Assembly: GCA_026119935.1 (NCBI GenBank)
Contig: JALRMH010000034.1
Coordinates: 353,702 to 417,701 of the forward strand
Reading direction: 5' to 3'
DNA from: Endothia cerciana
Taxonomy: Eukaryota; Ascomycota; Sordariomycetes; Diaporthales; Cryphonectriaceae
Length of the DNA stretch: 64,000 nt
The position numbers and the translations under genes are program-made. How positions within the stretch are numbered: position 1 is the first letter of the stretch; each line of letters begins with the position of its first letter. The notes below the pieces were generated by a model. The model saw only the letters and a list, made by a program, of their open reading frames with translations, was not told the DNA's origin and did not search any database. This document shows positions 21,872 to 33,769 of the stretch, piece after piece.

Positions 21872-22808
21872 CTATTGAGCCTTGGAAGAGACAATCTCTG
21901 CGGGTAGATGTCAGCCAGTGAGAACCACTTCGGTCTGGAAAGGATGGTAACGCACTCTCAACATCTTGCACGCTTTGGGTAAGAATCTGCTGCAACACCC
22001 TGGGGTTCTCCAGCTCCTTCTGCACCTTGGCGATAATGCTCTCGGCAAGCTCCTTCTGCTGGCGCTGCTTGACCTGGCTCTCGTAGCGGACCCAAGAATC
22101 CAGGACGGCTTTGGCCTCGGCAGCCAGGGCGGTCTTCTGCTCCAGCTCGTACGCCTCAGCCTCGAGCTTGGCAGTTTCCTGCAAACAAATCATCAGCGCC
22201 TGCGACCAGAATATGAACCCTCCTCTCAAGTGCAACATGTAGCGCATACCTTGGAGACCTCGAAGAGGCTCTTGGTGATGTCGACGACGCCGCTCATCTG
22301 CTGGACGTTCTCGATGCGGGACTTGACGGCCTGGGTGTGGTCGGCCCGGGCGGCGTTCAGGATGCCGGCGATCTTCTTGTTCTGGCCCTCAGCCCACTCT
22401 CTGTACATGGGACCGGCATACTTGATGACAGCACCCCAGACGCTCAGCAAGCAGAAGGCGACGACGGTCTCCTCGTTGACGACGTAGTACTCGTTGCTGA
22501 GGGCGTAGATTGACAGACCGGCGGCGGAGGACAGAATGGCGGTCTTGGAGACGAGGGAGTTGCCGGGCAGGGCGTCGATGATGGATTGAGCCTTCTTCTT
22601 GGGGTCCTCAGCGGGGACGTTGGAAGAGTTGCGGGCGCCGGCGGTGGCGAGGGTGGTGATGGCCGGAAGAGATCGGGGAGAAATGGATGGCCGCACACGG
22701 GCAGCCCCTACGTCACATTAGTATTGTCAATTGAGAAGAGGACGGGCAACCAGCGGCTCAAAGACAATGCTACTCACCGAGAGCAGTTCTAGCCAGGCGG
22801 GACGCCAT
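21872..22808 (-). CDS. atp4: Mitochondrial F1Fo ATP synthase subunit 4 (subunit b)
   Basis: Peripheral stalk subunit of the mitochondrial ATP synthase, anchored in the inner membrane and holding F1 against rotation. Exons 22808-22778, 22707-22250, 22178-21956, 21897-21872 with GT-AG introns and consistent phases, giving 245 aa. The N-terminus (MASRLARTALGAARVRPS) is a basic, Arg/Ser-rich mitochondrial presequence. Two hydrophobic segments follow (TAILSSAAGLSIYAL, then VVAFCLLSVWGAVIKYAG). The long C-terminal part is a charged, Ala/Gln/Lys-rich helix typical of the b-type stalk. The last exon codes only for the C-terminal residues IVSSKAQ and is easily missed. It shares a 359-bp divergent promoter with NOC4. 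Confidence 0.95.
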
Positions 22809-23167
22809 TGTGTCGAGATGCGCGGTGTCGTGTGGTGGTGGGTTGTGGTGCTTGAGCTTGGAGGCCTGAGACACTTTCCGAGGCTTGCGCTGGGACGGAC
22901 GGACGCTGAGAGGTTTGCTTCCGACCGCAGCTGGGGAAGGCAGCCACTAACAGAGCGAGCTTAGTCCAGCGGCTAATTTGGCAAGCCGTAAGAGCGAGGA
23001 ATGTTAGTGCTAGCGCTAACCCCCGTGATTGGCTGGCGTCACCTTTCAACTCTCCATGGGCCTGAATTTTCCTGCACGCGCCCGCGTCGAGAGTTCAACC
23101 ACGCCAAAAGTGCCTTGACTTGTTACGATCTTGGCCACCGAGCAGGACGACGTTGGCAACCAGCAAG
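22809..23167. promoter_or_regulatory. Divergent promoter region between ATP4 and NOC4
   Basis: 359 bp between two start codons facing away from each other. Both promoters should lie here. No specific box could be assigned by eye. Confidence 0.55.
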
Positions 23168-24811
23168 ATGCCAGCAGCAGTGGCAGAACAGGCGGCGAAG
23201 CGCAAGCGGGTTTCGACGAAAGATCTGCCAAAGAAGCGCCCACGATCGGACCAAGACGATGACCAAGTTGACGATCCCCATGTCGAGATTCTGTCCCTCG
23301 AGACCGCCATCCTCGAGTCCAAGAAGAACTACAACAATATCACAGTTCTCGTAGACATTGCGAGGAGGCTAGAAGAGGACGAGGACAAGGCACTGCTTGC
23401 CGCTGTCGCTCTGTGCAGGGTTTTCATCAGGCTCCTGGCAGCCGGCTCTCTCCTTAGGAAGAAGGGTATGCCCGACAAGGAAGTCGTTGTTGTGCACTGG
23501 CTCAGGGACCGCCTCGCGGAGTACCATGAGGTCATCCTCTCCTTGTTCGCCCGCGAGGATCATACAATGACCGCCTTGACATTGTCCATGCGACTCTTGA
23601 AGGCCGAGGGGCAGTACCTGCAGAGTGAAAGGGACAACTACTACTTCCCCAGGTCATTCCTAAAGGACATCGTTGGAGCTCTGTGCCAGCCTCAGGTCGA
23701 CCAAGCCGCCCGGGCGGAATTCGTTGATACGTTTGTCGACGAATTTGAAGATGTGCGGTTCTACACTTTCAAGGCGGTTCACGACATCATCGAGGAAGAA
23801 ACCGCAGCATCCACACGGAACTCGACCTTTGAGACCCTCTTCAAGTTGCTCTCGTCGATCGAAGGCGTGCCCGAGTCGTCTGAGGAGCTCGAGGACTTCT
23901 ATGTCGACCCACCCAAGAAAAGAAAGGGCCACGAGCTGTTCTCTGTATCGAAACATAAAAAACAGGCCCAGGAGGCATGGCTTGCGCTGATGAGGTTGGA
24001 CTTGGACAAGGAGCAGAGGAAGCGGCTACTGGATGTCATGTCAAGAATTATCGCTCCCTGGTTTACCAAGCCCGAACTCCTAATGGACTTCTTCACCGAC
24101 TGCTACAACGCTGGCGGTTCCATGTCTCTGCTCGCCCTGTCCGGGGTCTTTTATCTCATCCAGGAGAGAAACCTCGACTATCCGGCATTTTACACCAAGC
24201 TCTACTCCTTGCTCGATGCCGACACACTCCACTCAAGGTATCGCTCGAGATTCTTTCGCCTACTCGACACCTTCCTCGCCTCATCACATCTTCCGGCAGC
24301 CCTAGTCGCAAGTTTCATCAAGAGGCTAGCCAGGCTCAGCCTCAACGCGCCGCCAAGCGCGATAGTGACCATCATACCTTGGATGTACAACCTCTTCAAG
24401 AAGCACCCGACGTGTACTTTGATGATGCACAGGGTACCAAGAATGGACGAAGAGAAGGAAAGGCTCGCCGATGAAGGTCTGGAGGACCCCTTCTTACCAG
24501 ACGAGGTGGATCCAATGGAGACACGCGCCATCGACAGCTGTATATGGGAGATCATGCAGCTTCAGTCACACTATCATCCCAACGTGGCAACCATTGCGAA
24601 GATCGTCTCAGAGCAGTTCACCAAACAATTCTACAGTTTGGAAGATTTCCTCGATCACTCATATGGCAGCCTCGTAGAAGCCGAGATGACCAAAGCCGTC
24701 AAGAAGGCCCCGGTGATCGAGTTTCAGATCCCCAAGAGGATGTTCCTGCCTCAGGACGCAGGCTCTGGGGTGGAGGATGGCTTGTTGGTCAAACTCTGGG
24801 ATTTCCAGTAG
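23168..24811 (+). CDS. noc4: Nucleolar complex protein 4 (CBF/MAK21 family)
   Basis: Nucleolar protein that, with NOP14, helps mature and export the 40S subunit. Single exon of 547 aa from the ATG at 23168, chosen over upstream in-frame codons because MPAAVAEQAAKRKRVSTKD starts right after a CAAG context and is followed by a basic nuclear-type stretch (KKRPRSD). The N-terminal half is helical (LETAILESKKNYNNITVLVD). The CBF domain lies in the C-terminal half, with the diagnostic LALSGVFYLIQERNLDYPAFYTKLY, FFRLLDTFLASSHLPAALVASFIKRLARL and APPSAIVTIIPWMYNLFKKHPTC. The last has the typical family form up to the following His/Arg-rich turn. The frame is intact to TAG at 24811. Confidence 0.93.
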   Translation: MPAAVAEQAAKRKRVSTKDLPKKRPRSDQDDDQVDDPHVEILSLETAILESKKNYNNITVLVDIARRLEEDEDKALLAAVALCRVFIRLLAAGSLLRKKGMPDKEVVVVHWLRDRLAEYHEVILSLFAREDHTMTALTLSMRLLKAEGQYLQSERDNYYFPRSFLKDIVGALCQPQVDQAARAEFVDTFVDEFEDVRFYTFKAVHDIIEEETAASTRNSTFETLFKLLSSIEGVPESSEELEDFYVDPPKKRKGHELFSVSKHKKQAQEAWLALMRLDLDKEQRKRLLDVMSRIIAPWFTKPELLMDFFTDCYNAGGSMSLLALSGVFYLIQERNLDYPAFYTKLYSLLDADTLHSRYRSRFFRLLDTFLASSHLPAALVASFIKRLARLSLNAPPSAIVTIIPWMYNLFKKHPTCTLMMHRVPRMDEEKERLADEGLEDPFLPDEVDPMETRAIDSCIWEIMQLQSHYHPNVATIAKIVSEQFTKQFYSLEDFLDHSYGSLVEAEMTKAVKKAPVIEFQIPKRMFLPQDAGSGVEDGLLVKLWDFQ

Positions 24812-27800
24812 AGAGAAGCATCAATGGCAGAATCGCACGTTTTTGATGCCCTAACACGGCCCGAAAAAAAAGTAAGGTATTATGCAACCCCGGCAACACT
24901 ACTTGGCCTGTTTTCCAGTGAGCCACTCATGTATTGCTTTGCCCTCCACACGCATAGGGCAATGTCATCGTCTTGTATACATCCGGCCCTTGACACCTCG
25001 AGCGTGATACCCGCAGTCAGAGCTCTCTTCCATGTCTATGCACCACCGCGGCTTAGACCCCGAGGGTCCCAGTGCCCAGCACATCACTCGCCGAGCTAGC
25101 TTGGTCTACTGGGGCCCAATCCAATCCTCCCCCTTTCAAGAAGCATTAAGGCTGCTGACGCGCAGTATGGCCAGTGCAGACAGTTCCGAGCTCATGTTCC
25201 CAAGAGGATGCATCAGAACCTTGCTATAGGTATTATCTGGCCTTGAGATGAGGCACCAGCCTAAGCAATATGGCTGTCCAAGTACTCCCGTATTGCATGG
25301 CACTAGGCAGCCCTGGCTCCTTCGTAACTGCGGCTGGGTCAGTGCCATGAGTGTGTGTTTCAGGTGGGCGTGGCCCAATGACCAACCAAAGACTCGCTTT
25401 GGCATTGGGAGGTGTCTAGACGGGGGCCTACGGGTGTAGATCTACTACAGATCGCGAAGCGCATTCGCCCTCGTGAGACTAGATCACCTCCGTCGGCAAG
25501 GCAAGCTACGAATTAGATCAACGCGGATATTCGAGATACCCCTATCAAATACGGACTCGGCTTATTCTAGAATTGCGATCTACTGGGGTGTGCGAAGCAG
25601 GACATCTTCCCCCATTGGCCTGAGCTGGGCACAAGTGCCTGTGTTGGGGCGATGCCTGGGTCAGGCTTAGGCTTCGATACAGCACGGAGTGCCGTAAAGC
25701 ATAGACGGAGTTCGCATCCCGATGCTAAACATAGAACAAGTAGGTGCACACGGAAGGATCACCCGAGGAAGAATATGTCACTTTGCCGATCCAGCCTTCT
25801 GGGACCGTGGAAGGATTGCAGGATTCTCGCTGCAGAGCCCCGATGCTCCAGCCCGATGAGACTGAGTGGCTCCTCGAGGCTCTTCACCGCATCAAACATC
25901 CGACAGACATCCATGCAGAAAGGAGCGTGAGAGGCTGGCCGCTTCGACCACTCGGAACGCTTGATAAGGTCCGAGTTGTCCCACTTCGAATATTTCTTCC
26001 ATACTGGCTGCTGTGGTCGTAGGTACGCTAGGGTACGGAGTACTTGACCTGTATACGGCCCCAGCATACCGTGTAGCTCCTCGTCTGGCAGCAAGGGCCA
26101 ACTACGCCACTGGGTCTAAACCCTATCAGCGAGGCGGAGGGTGTCCATCTGTCAGACGAGGAGCAATGTCGCAATTCACTGCGTGTGCTCGCAGGCGTTG
26201 TCAAGCAGCCATCATGCAGAAGCCAACAAAGCGCGGCACCGCCGAGCGCAGCTCGAGGTTCGTCAGGCGCGCAGTCAGCTGATCCACCTTCACGTGGCAA
26301 AAAAGTATGCCAGAATCCAAGACAGTGACAATGGAGTCGGCTGCAGAGAATGCTTCGCTTGCGCGAAGGAAAACGGCGATCCATGTTCGTTGTATGGAGA
26401 ATCTGCCTACACATGCAGACGGCAAGTGCAAGTCCTGCAGCACTGGGTGGACACGGACCCCGTTTTGGACGATTGCGGCTCCAGCGATCTGGCAAACGGA
26501 CGTCTCCATGTTTGCACATCTCAACAAGTCCCCTCCCCCGTCTTCGAATCTGTGATAATGGCGATAGGGCCCGGGCTTGCGCAAGAGCAGGGCCAAGGCA
26601 GATCCAGCCGCCTTCACCGCCATATCATAGGGCCCATCTTGTGCTTTGGCCCATACGACCATCAACTTGGGCAGACCGGGGCCGGGGCTAGAAGCCGGGG
26701 CCGGGATCATTGATGATGGGGTGTGAAGATCGGACTCCGTGGTTGAACTACAACCACGGCTGAAGCCAAGCATATACGTATGCATGAGAGGTTCAGATCA
26801 AGTTGCTTTGGACGTTGCAGCGAATGTTGTGCTCGTCTCGGCCACTGGCCACAAGCGTCTCGGCCACGGCGTCGTGAGGACTCATCGCAGCTGATCGCTG
26901 CAAACTTGCTCGGCGCTATAGACCTCGTATGGAAAGATTTGATGGCCGAAACAGGTAGGACCCTAGCTGGTTCTGGTCCACAAAGGACCACATCGAGACA
27001 GTTCATCGGGACTTCCTCAAGTTCGACCGTGGGTCACGTCTGCAGACATACATAGTATGGCCAACTTGGCCCTTTGCGTAGAGGAAGCACGCTCTCGACT
27101 TGAGCTTCGACCACAATGGAGGTCCCGCAGGAGCACGGACAAGCCGCGCGGAGGATTTTCGACAGGCTTGTTGACGGCCGGGGTTTGATGGGATGGATAG
27201 TGGGCCGTCGAGTGGACTGCGCAAGGATTCCCTGTGAACACTGACCTCACCTTGTTCCAACGTCAGAACATGGTCTCACGGTAAACCATTGTGTGTGAGC
27301 AAGGTACGGAGCCTCCTTCGAGCCTGGACATTGTTCAAGGCGTGCACCGGCGGAAGGCATTTCAAGAAAAACCCATTGGACATTGGGAATAATTGGGTAG
27401 ACCCACAAGAACGACGACCCTGACCTCTGGGAAGATGTAGTGTCCGTGTAGCCTGGCATGTTTCAACACTTGCAGAGCCGTATGCAAGACAGCTATCAGT
27501 CGATCTGTTGAGACGCGGGGATATGCAGATGCACAAGCCGGGTCTTCCACAGGCCTGTTGGCGCTGAGAACCGTGCAGGCGAGGTGACACAAACGACGGC
27601 CACTCCGACACACTGAACAGAGGGCTCAACTGCTGTGGCGTAACCGGTGTATCTTGTACACGCGACGAGATGAAGCGCTGTTTGCGCCGTCTCAAGCACC
27701 CATCAACCTAAACGCAAAAAAAAAACCAATAAAAAAAAAGTCCTCCAACTCATCAGCTCTCACATTGGCGCCCCAGTGTCGTCGTATCCAGAGTGGATCA

Positions 27801-29255
27801 GAAAGCTCTGGAGGCCTCACTGACAGAGGCTCTTGTTGGTGATCTAAGAGGCCACTCGACCAGTCTCAAGGCAAGACGCCGAAGCGAACCCTACCAGAAT
27901 TAGTAGCTAGCAGGTGGCCGTGATTGAAGACACCCATGGGAGCTCAGGATGGCTCAAGCTCGAGGCAAGGGACAGGTACCCCGAAGCATAACGACTTGCG
28001 GCCATAGGGACTCGCAAGTCGAAGCCTTCCAGCACCACTTTCAGTGGTACCGGATGTGGGCTCTCCAAGACTCGCGCCCCCGATGACGGTCGTTACGAGC
28101 AAGACCACGCTAGCCTTTTGAGGTGTTGAAGCAGGTCAACTCCTGACAGCTCCTACCAGAGCCGAGCCAGCCTCGCATGGGGGACCCGACGTCTCACGAG
28201 GACAGTCGCCCTCGTCTAGGCTGGTCATTGATAGCACAGCAGAGGCGGCGACGAGGGGTCCGACACCGCTGGAGCTGGGAAAGGCATTCCGTACCAGACG
28301 GAATTCGTCCGTGCCGGGGGGGTGGTGAGGGGGGTTTACCAAGACGCCGGTGGCGCGAGGCCGAAACCACACCTGAGAGATGGCAGGAGAGGGTGTCCCG
28401 AGGATGCGATACCCGGTCTCAAAAGCGGCCTGGTGGCGCTGGTGGATGGCGTCAGACAGCAGAGTAGGAGGCAGATCCTGAGGGTGAGGCGCGACTCCTC
28501 GAATGATCACACTGCGGGATGGGGCTTGACCTGACGACGCGATGGAAACGCGTGTCATGAGCGGCAGGATGTCGACCCGTCCTGGTGGCAGTCCAGAGTG
28601 CTGAATGCGCCGGGTCGGTGGGACCCTGTGTTCCTGAGGACTCTGGAGGAGGCAAAGTCAGAAGGCCATTGGGCAACGAGATCTGGACAGAGGACACACC
28701 GACTTTACGCTGGCGATCCTGGCGCGCTGTTTGGTTCTTGACCTTGTCTGGGCTGGCATGGTCGGAGGGGCGGGTTGGGTCTCCACGACCGGGCCGCTCA
28801 GCATGCGGCCAGATGGGCTCTGGATGTCTCGAGTCGAGGGACTGACCATACAACAGGCGCGGTTGCCCTTAGTGCAGTCGAGTTCAGCGGGTCGTTCATG
28901 CAAGCCCCGGCTGTCCAGCCACCGGAATTTCCCCTCCCCCTTCGCCTCGCAGTGGTTCGACGTGAGACGCCCCAGTCCAGTCGTCGGGTATCGTGGAGAG
29001 GGCGATGAAATTCAGATTTTCGGGAACGAAGACAGGTAGGACGGCTAGACAGTGCCAGGAAGACACGAATAAAATGGCCCGTGCCCAGGCTGAACGCTGT
29101 ACAGTACAGTACATGGTGTCTGTGTGGAGCGGCACGTTCCGGGCTCTGCATGACCTGCTCGAGGCGATAGTGTCTGACGGAGGTTCCATACTGTAGGGAG
29201 AGACTGTGTGAGGGGATACAGGAAAAGCAGTCGAGGGGGGGATGCCAAGGTATGA

Positions 29256-29337
29256 GGAGGAGGGGGAGGGTAAGGGTAAGGGTGAGGGTGAGGGTGAGGA
29301 TGAGGAGGAGGAGGAGGAGGAGGAGAAGGAGGAGGGG
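29256..29337. repeat. Purine-rich tract of GGGTAA/GGGTGA and GGA units
   Basis: GGGTAA and GGGTGA hexamers run into (GGA)n triplets. The hexamer differs from the telomeric TTAGGG, so this is a simple repeat, not telomere. Confidence 0.85.
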
Positions 29338-30203
29338 GGTTGGGCTCCTGGGCCTCCCCGACCCTCCTGCCCCCGGTGGTGACGGAAGGTTAGGTCCAAG
29401 AGGTCTCGAATTACATAATACCCCCCTCAACCCTAACCCCGCAGCTGGAGATAAGACACTGGTGCTTGAGCTAGCTAACTAACAAACCCGCAACCCGTAC
29501 CAAGGGACCTGGGTAAGGTGCCAGTGCCTAAGTACTATGTAGGTGAGGACCCAAGACGAGGCGAGGCGAGGCGGCTTGATTGTCGCAACCGGACACCGCG
29601 GTCTAGAGGCCTGCCCATCCGCGGCACCGCCTGTCGAGCTGCACATCGCTGTGTCGATCCCGTTCGTGCTCCTGGCCCTCCAACACGACCCTGCCCGGTC
29701 TGCCTCGTGCCGTTGTCCGTCCGTCGACAAGGTAGACTTGAGCCCATCATGAGTCCTATAACCCCCGCTTGTACGGTCCGAGGGATGGGGTTTCAGGAGA
29801 GCGAGCGGCTGTTGCATCCATCACTCGTACCTGCACAGTAGGGGAACCACCGTAGCCTGCCAGGCTGCGTCCGTCCTGGCCTGATGATGATTGGGCCTGC
29901 CCCTCCTCCTGCTTCATCTGTCGAGAGTCCCTCCTGATCGGTCTTTCTCCTGCCCGGCATGCGGCAGAGGTACTCCGTATCTCCTCCCCCGCGTACGGCA
30001 CACGGCACACGGACTGACGGACAGGCCAGGGCCAAGGCCCAGCTGCCTCGCAGCCTGGCAGCCCATGCCCCGGAGCTTCCTACTGGCCGGGAGGATGTGT
30101 GCGCGCGCCGTCGTGCTAAAATCCCCAGCTCCTGTACGGGGGAGTAGCTTCTGGACTCGGGGAGTAGCCTAGCCTTCTGCCGGCGGAGCAGCTCACGGGG
30201 GGG

Positions 30204-30284
30204 CACGGGGCACGGGGCACGGGGCACGGGGCACGGGGCACTGGGCACTGGGCACTGGGCACTGGGCACTGGGCACTGGGCACT
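30204..30284. repeat. Composite 7-bp minisatellite, CACGGGG then CACTGGG
   Basis: About five CACGGGG units switch in mid-array to about six CACTGGG units, a one-base change in register. Confidence 0.9.
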
Positions 30285-30316
30285 ACTGGGCAGGGAGGGG
30301 CAACTCAACCCGTTGC

Positions 30317-30347
30317 CCATGCCATGCCATGCCATGCCATGCCATGC
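30317..30347. repeat. (CCATG)n pentanucleotide repeat
   Basis: About six CCATG units, starting some 30 bp after the 7-bp minisatellite. Confidence 0.9.
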
Positions 30348-31379
30348 GGCTTTGCCTGTCCGGGGTTGGCTCTCGCGGCTCCAGTGGCCTACCTAGTGCC
30401 CTGCCTGCCAGCCTGCCAGTGTTTCGACGGTGCCCAGGTGGCCCACTTCCCACTCATCGCTCGCGCTGTTTGGCTGCTCCCGAGGCCTTTGGGCAGAAAC
30501 GGCCTTGCGGGCCGTGGGCGTTGATGCCCAATCTACTGCACGTCTATCGCCTCTCAGCCACTCATCCCTCCTCGTTCAGCCAGCCCTCGCCGTTTGTGTG
30601 GGAACGGTGGGCTGTTCATGGGACTCTTGGTGCCCACCTGCCGCCTCCTTGTGGGACATCTTCCTCCTCCTCTTCAAGCCACTGGGCAGACAGGTCAGCT
30701 TTCCAATTGGCAACCCTGTCGCCCCGGGGCAGTTGTTGTCAACGGCACGGCCGTACTATGCCAGTGTGTCAGGGTGGGCATACATACAGACGACCGAGTA
30801 CGTACCGCGCGCGTTATTCACGGACCGTTGTGCAAGACATTCTAGAAGGCGGCTATCGAGGGGCCAGAGAGGGACCACTGCGGGGACTTGTGGGCACGGT
30901 CACCTTTGCTCCCCAGATTCCGTCAGCGATCTGTGATTCGATCTCGGATCGGAAACCCTTCCCAAAGGCCCCGGGCCCAGCATCCACCGACACCACGGCC
31001 ACACAGAACCGCCATCCAAGGGTCGTCAGCGGCTGTTGGTGCTGGGCCACGGCATGATTCGTCTGCCCTGGGGCAGTACTCGGCTGCAAGCACAGGCCTG
31101 GCGGTACAGCACAGGATCGCCCGTGGTGCCCACGACCAGGGCGCCGCCAGTCACGGGCCAGTTGGGCATGTTAGCTACCCGGTCCGCAGATATCACACTG
31201 GCAATACCTCCTTTGCGCTACCTACCAAGCCACGGTACCACCAATCGTCTCCGTGCCTAGGTTGCTCCCAGGAAACCCGGATGTCGAGCTTGGTCAAGTT
31301 AGTTTTCTGGCGCCCGCTGGTCTGGGCGAGATCAGCAAAGAGATCGCTAGGCTGTCGCAAGGGTCATCTCATCGATACT

Positions 31380-31413
<34 letters not shown>

Positions 31414-31427
31414 CCAGCCAGCCAGCC
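31380..31427. repeat. (CCAG)n tetranucleotide repeat
   Basis: About eleven CCAG/GCCA units with one G variant. Confidence 0.9.
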
Positions 31428-33051
31428 CATCACCCGACCTTGTGGCCGGCCTAACCGCCTCCTGATATCAAGCCAATCTTGACCAGAGCGCACGAGACGT
31501 TCTGGAAGATGAAAGATGGGCACCCTCCTGGCTCTCTCTACAGCGTCCTAAGATCTGCTCTGATGCTTGGCCGTCAGGCCTACGCCTGGAGCCGGGGAAC
31601 GTGCTAGCCGCTGGATCCAGAATCCCAGGGCCGTCACTGCCGCTGCCACTGCTGGGACGTCGTTTCATGAGTGCTGCCGGTCAGTTGGCGTCGGGCATCA
31701 GGGAGTACGGGTGAAGGCTGAAGCAGCCTCACCTGAGAGGCCCGGAATCTTGCACTATCCAGCCCGACAAACCCCCACAAGTCGTCCCCGCTAGATGGCT
31801 GCCATTGGGTATCGCGATAACGCCTCTGGCAGGTTGTATAGGCTTCGTGCTTGATGAGACCCCAGCCTGTCGCTAGAGCCCTCACCACGGCATGGCCACC
31901 GACCGCACATGATGAGCACGGCTCCCAGCTAATGCGGTTGGTGACCTATCATACTAGTGAAGACGGCAGTGTCCAGCGTCTGGGAGAGCCGAGAAGAGCA
32001 GGTGTGTCTGTACCAGCACATACGTAGACACCCACGCCCGAAGCGCAGATTCTATGTACCGGCTACAGGAAGCGATGCGAATCAGGCGTTTCTGAATCCA
32101 CCCTCGGTTCGTGGGGAAGAGATCCTGTTTGCTCTTCGAGACCCATCGCTGTTGACAGAAGCGGGCTTCCCAATCAAGACCGTTGTCCAGGCCCAAGGGT
32201 TGACTTATCAAAGGCCCGTACCACGATACATACGGGTCCAGTACATACAATCGTAACTACATGGTACTATGTAATCATCATCTGTCCGGGAAGTGCTTCT
32301 CCACTCGAGTTTGGAGCCCTGAACTCTGGAGACTGCTCGTATGGGGGGTGGTCCTGCGGCAGGTTTGGGCTACGGGAGGGAGTACGTACTCATCTCTTCT
32401 CTTCTTTGTCAACCCAACCTTGACCCTGGTCCATGGGCTATCCGGCCCATCACACCCAACGCCCACTCTCGCTCGCTTCCGCGGTTGTTTTCCCAGGAGC
32501 TACAAATCCCAGCTGCCCCTCCACCGACTCTTTCCCCCTCGTCAACATCCAAGGAAAAATCATCATTCACACAAACATCGTTTACCTCAGTCATACTTGA
32601 AAGGTAGCGACACCAGCGCCATCCCCATCGTCATCATCACGACGACTGATCTATTACTTGCTTTAATTCCTCCACCGACCGGAAAAGCTGCCCCCGTTTA
32701 TTCGTGTGTCCTGTTCCTCTAGACCTTGTTTTCACTATCACGGCCGCTGCGGATCCATCACCGACAGGCGTTCCGACATTGCCAGTTCGCAGACAACGGT
32801 TTGACGCCCGTCAAAATCGAAGTCCGTCCGGAATCTGGTTTCACAACCACAGACAGCATCATCATATTTCTCTGCGCGCCTTGATCGGAGTTCTTTGCTT
32901 CCGATCGGGACCATTCCACACCATCAACGGCATTCGCAGCAGTCATCCCTGAGAGGCAAGGCAGTACGACCCCCAAGCACTGCCATCACTATCCGGACCT
33001 TCTCGCGATCAAATCATCTCGCGGAGAGAAAGCAGAGCGGACCTGGTGAGC

Positions 33052-33053
<2 letters not shown>

Positions 33054-33082
<29 letters not shown>

Positions 33083-33101
33083 CTTCCCCCCCCCCCCCCC
33101 C
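33054..33101. repeat. (TTC)n followed by C16 in the bZIP 5' region
   Basis: About eleven TTC units run into 16 C residues at 33086-33101, then into T-rich DNA. It lies about 670 bp upstream of the bZIP start codon. Confidence 0.9.
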
Positions 33102-33554
33102 TTTTTCCTTTTTCGATTTTTTTATTTTTTACGTGTTTCAGCCCTTCCTGCGGATACGGTTGAGCCCATCTTCAATCTGGGTCTCGTCCTCTCCGGTGCT
33201 TTCACCACATCCCCTTTCACCAAAGGCCATCTGCATAAGTCCTGTCTTGCACGATTTAGCACCACTCCACTTTCTCCAGTACATTTACCACCCTCTTCTT
33301 CCCTTCCCCTCCCCTTCACGTTCCTACACCTGTCCAGGCAACTTTATTCGCTTTCTCACAACGTTCGATCTGCCCACTTGGCCTACCTTCATCTTGCTCC
33401 CTGCCTGCTCCTCAGCCATATACCATCCCTTAATTACGCCACCTCTGGTGTATGAGATTGAAGCTTGACCCGAGCGCCTCCTCGCAATCTAGCGGACGGG
33501 GCCAACTTGGAGTGAGCGAGGGACCAAAATACATCAACTTCTGCACCTTCATTC

Positions 33555-33746
33555 ATGTGCCCCAAAAATAAAAAGGACGCCCTCTGCCGCTTTCCGTGCT
33601 TCGCCGCCCTACCTATCATCAGCACGGACTCTCCTTCAGGACTAACATCCGTCCGTCGTCACAGACAATTCGCCTTATTATCCGGTTCGCATCAGTGCCA
33701 TACACCAGATTTGAACTGGCCATCGCGTCCAGTTCCCCTCGTCTGA
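33555..33746 (+). promoter_or_regulatory. Candidate upstream open reading frame in the bZIP leader
   Basis: A 63-codon frame in the probable 5' leader, starting MCPKNKKDA and ending 24 bp before the bZIP ATG. If transcribed, it could dampen or condition translation. The leader itself is inferred, not shown. Confidence 0.3.
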
Positions 33747-33769
33747 TCAGAATCCCTTCAGAGGCCGTC

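Larger units (their letters stand above)
24812..33769. other. 9 kb gene-poor region upstream of the bZIP gene
   Basis: No coding region could be supported. Open frames up to about 240 codons exist on both strands (for example 30329-31057, +) but they overlap, have biased composition from simple repeats and show no domain or splice structure. The right end, about 32.3-33.77 kb, is pyrimidine-rich and looks like the promoter and long 5' leader of the bZIP gene. Simple repeats are listed separately. Non-coding RNA genes cannot be excluded. Confidence 0.5.

Noticed and set aside
29256..29337. Interstitial telomere repeat
   Set aside because: The unit is GGGTAA/GGGTGA passing into GGA, not TTAGGG/GGGTTA. 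It is a purine-rich simple repeat.
30329..31057. 242-codon plus-strand open frame as a gene
   Set aside because: It begins in a (CCATG)n repeat, overlaps two other long frames, and has no domain or intron structure.
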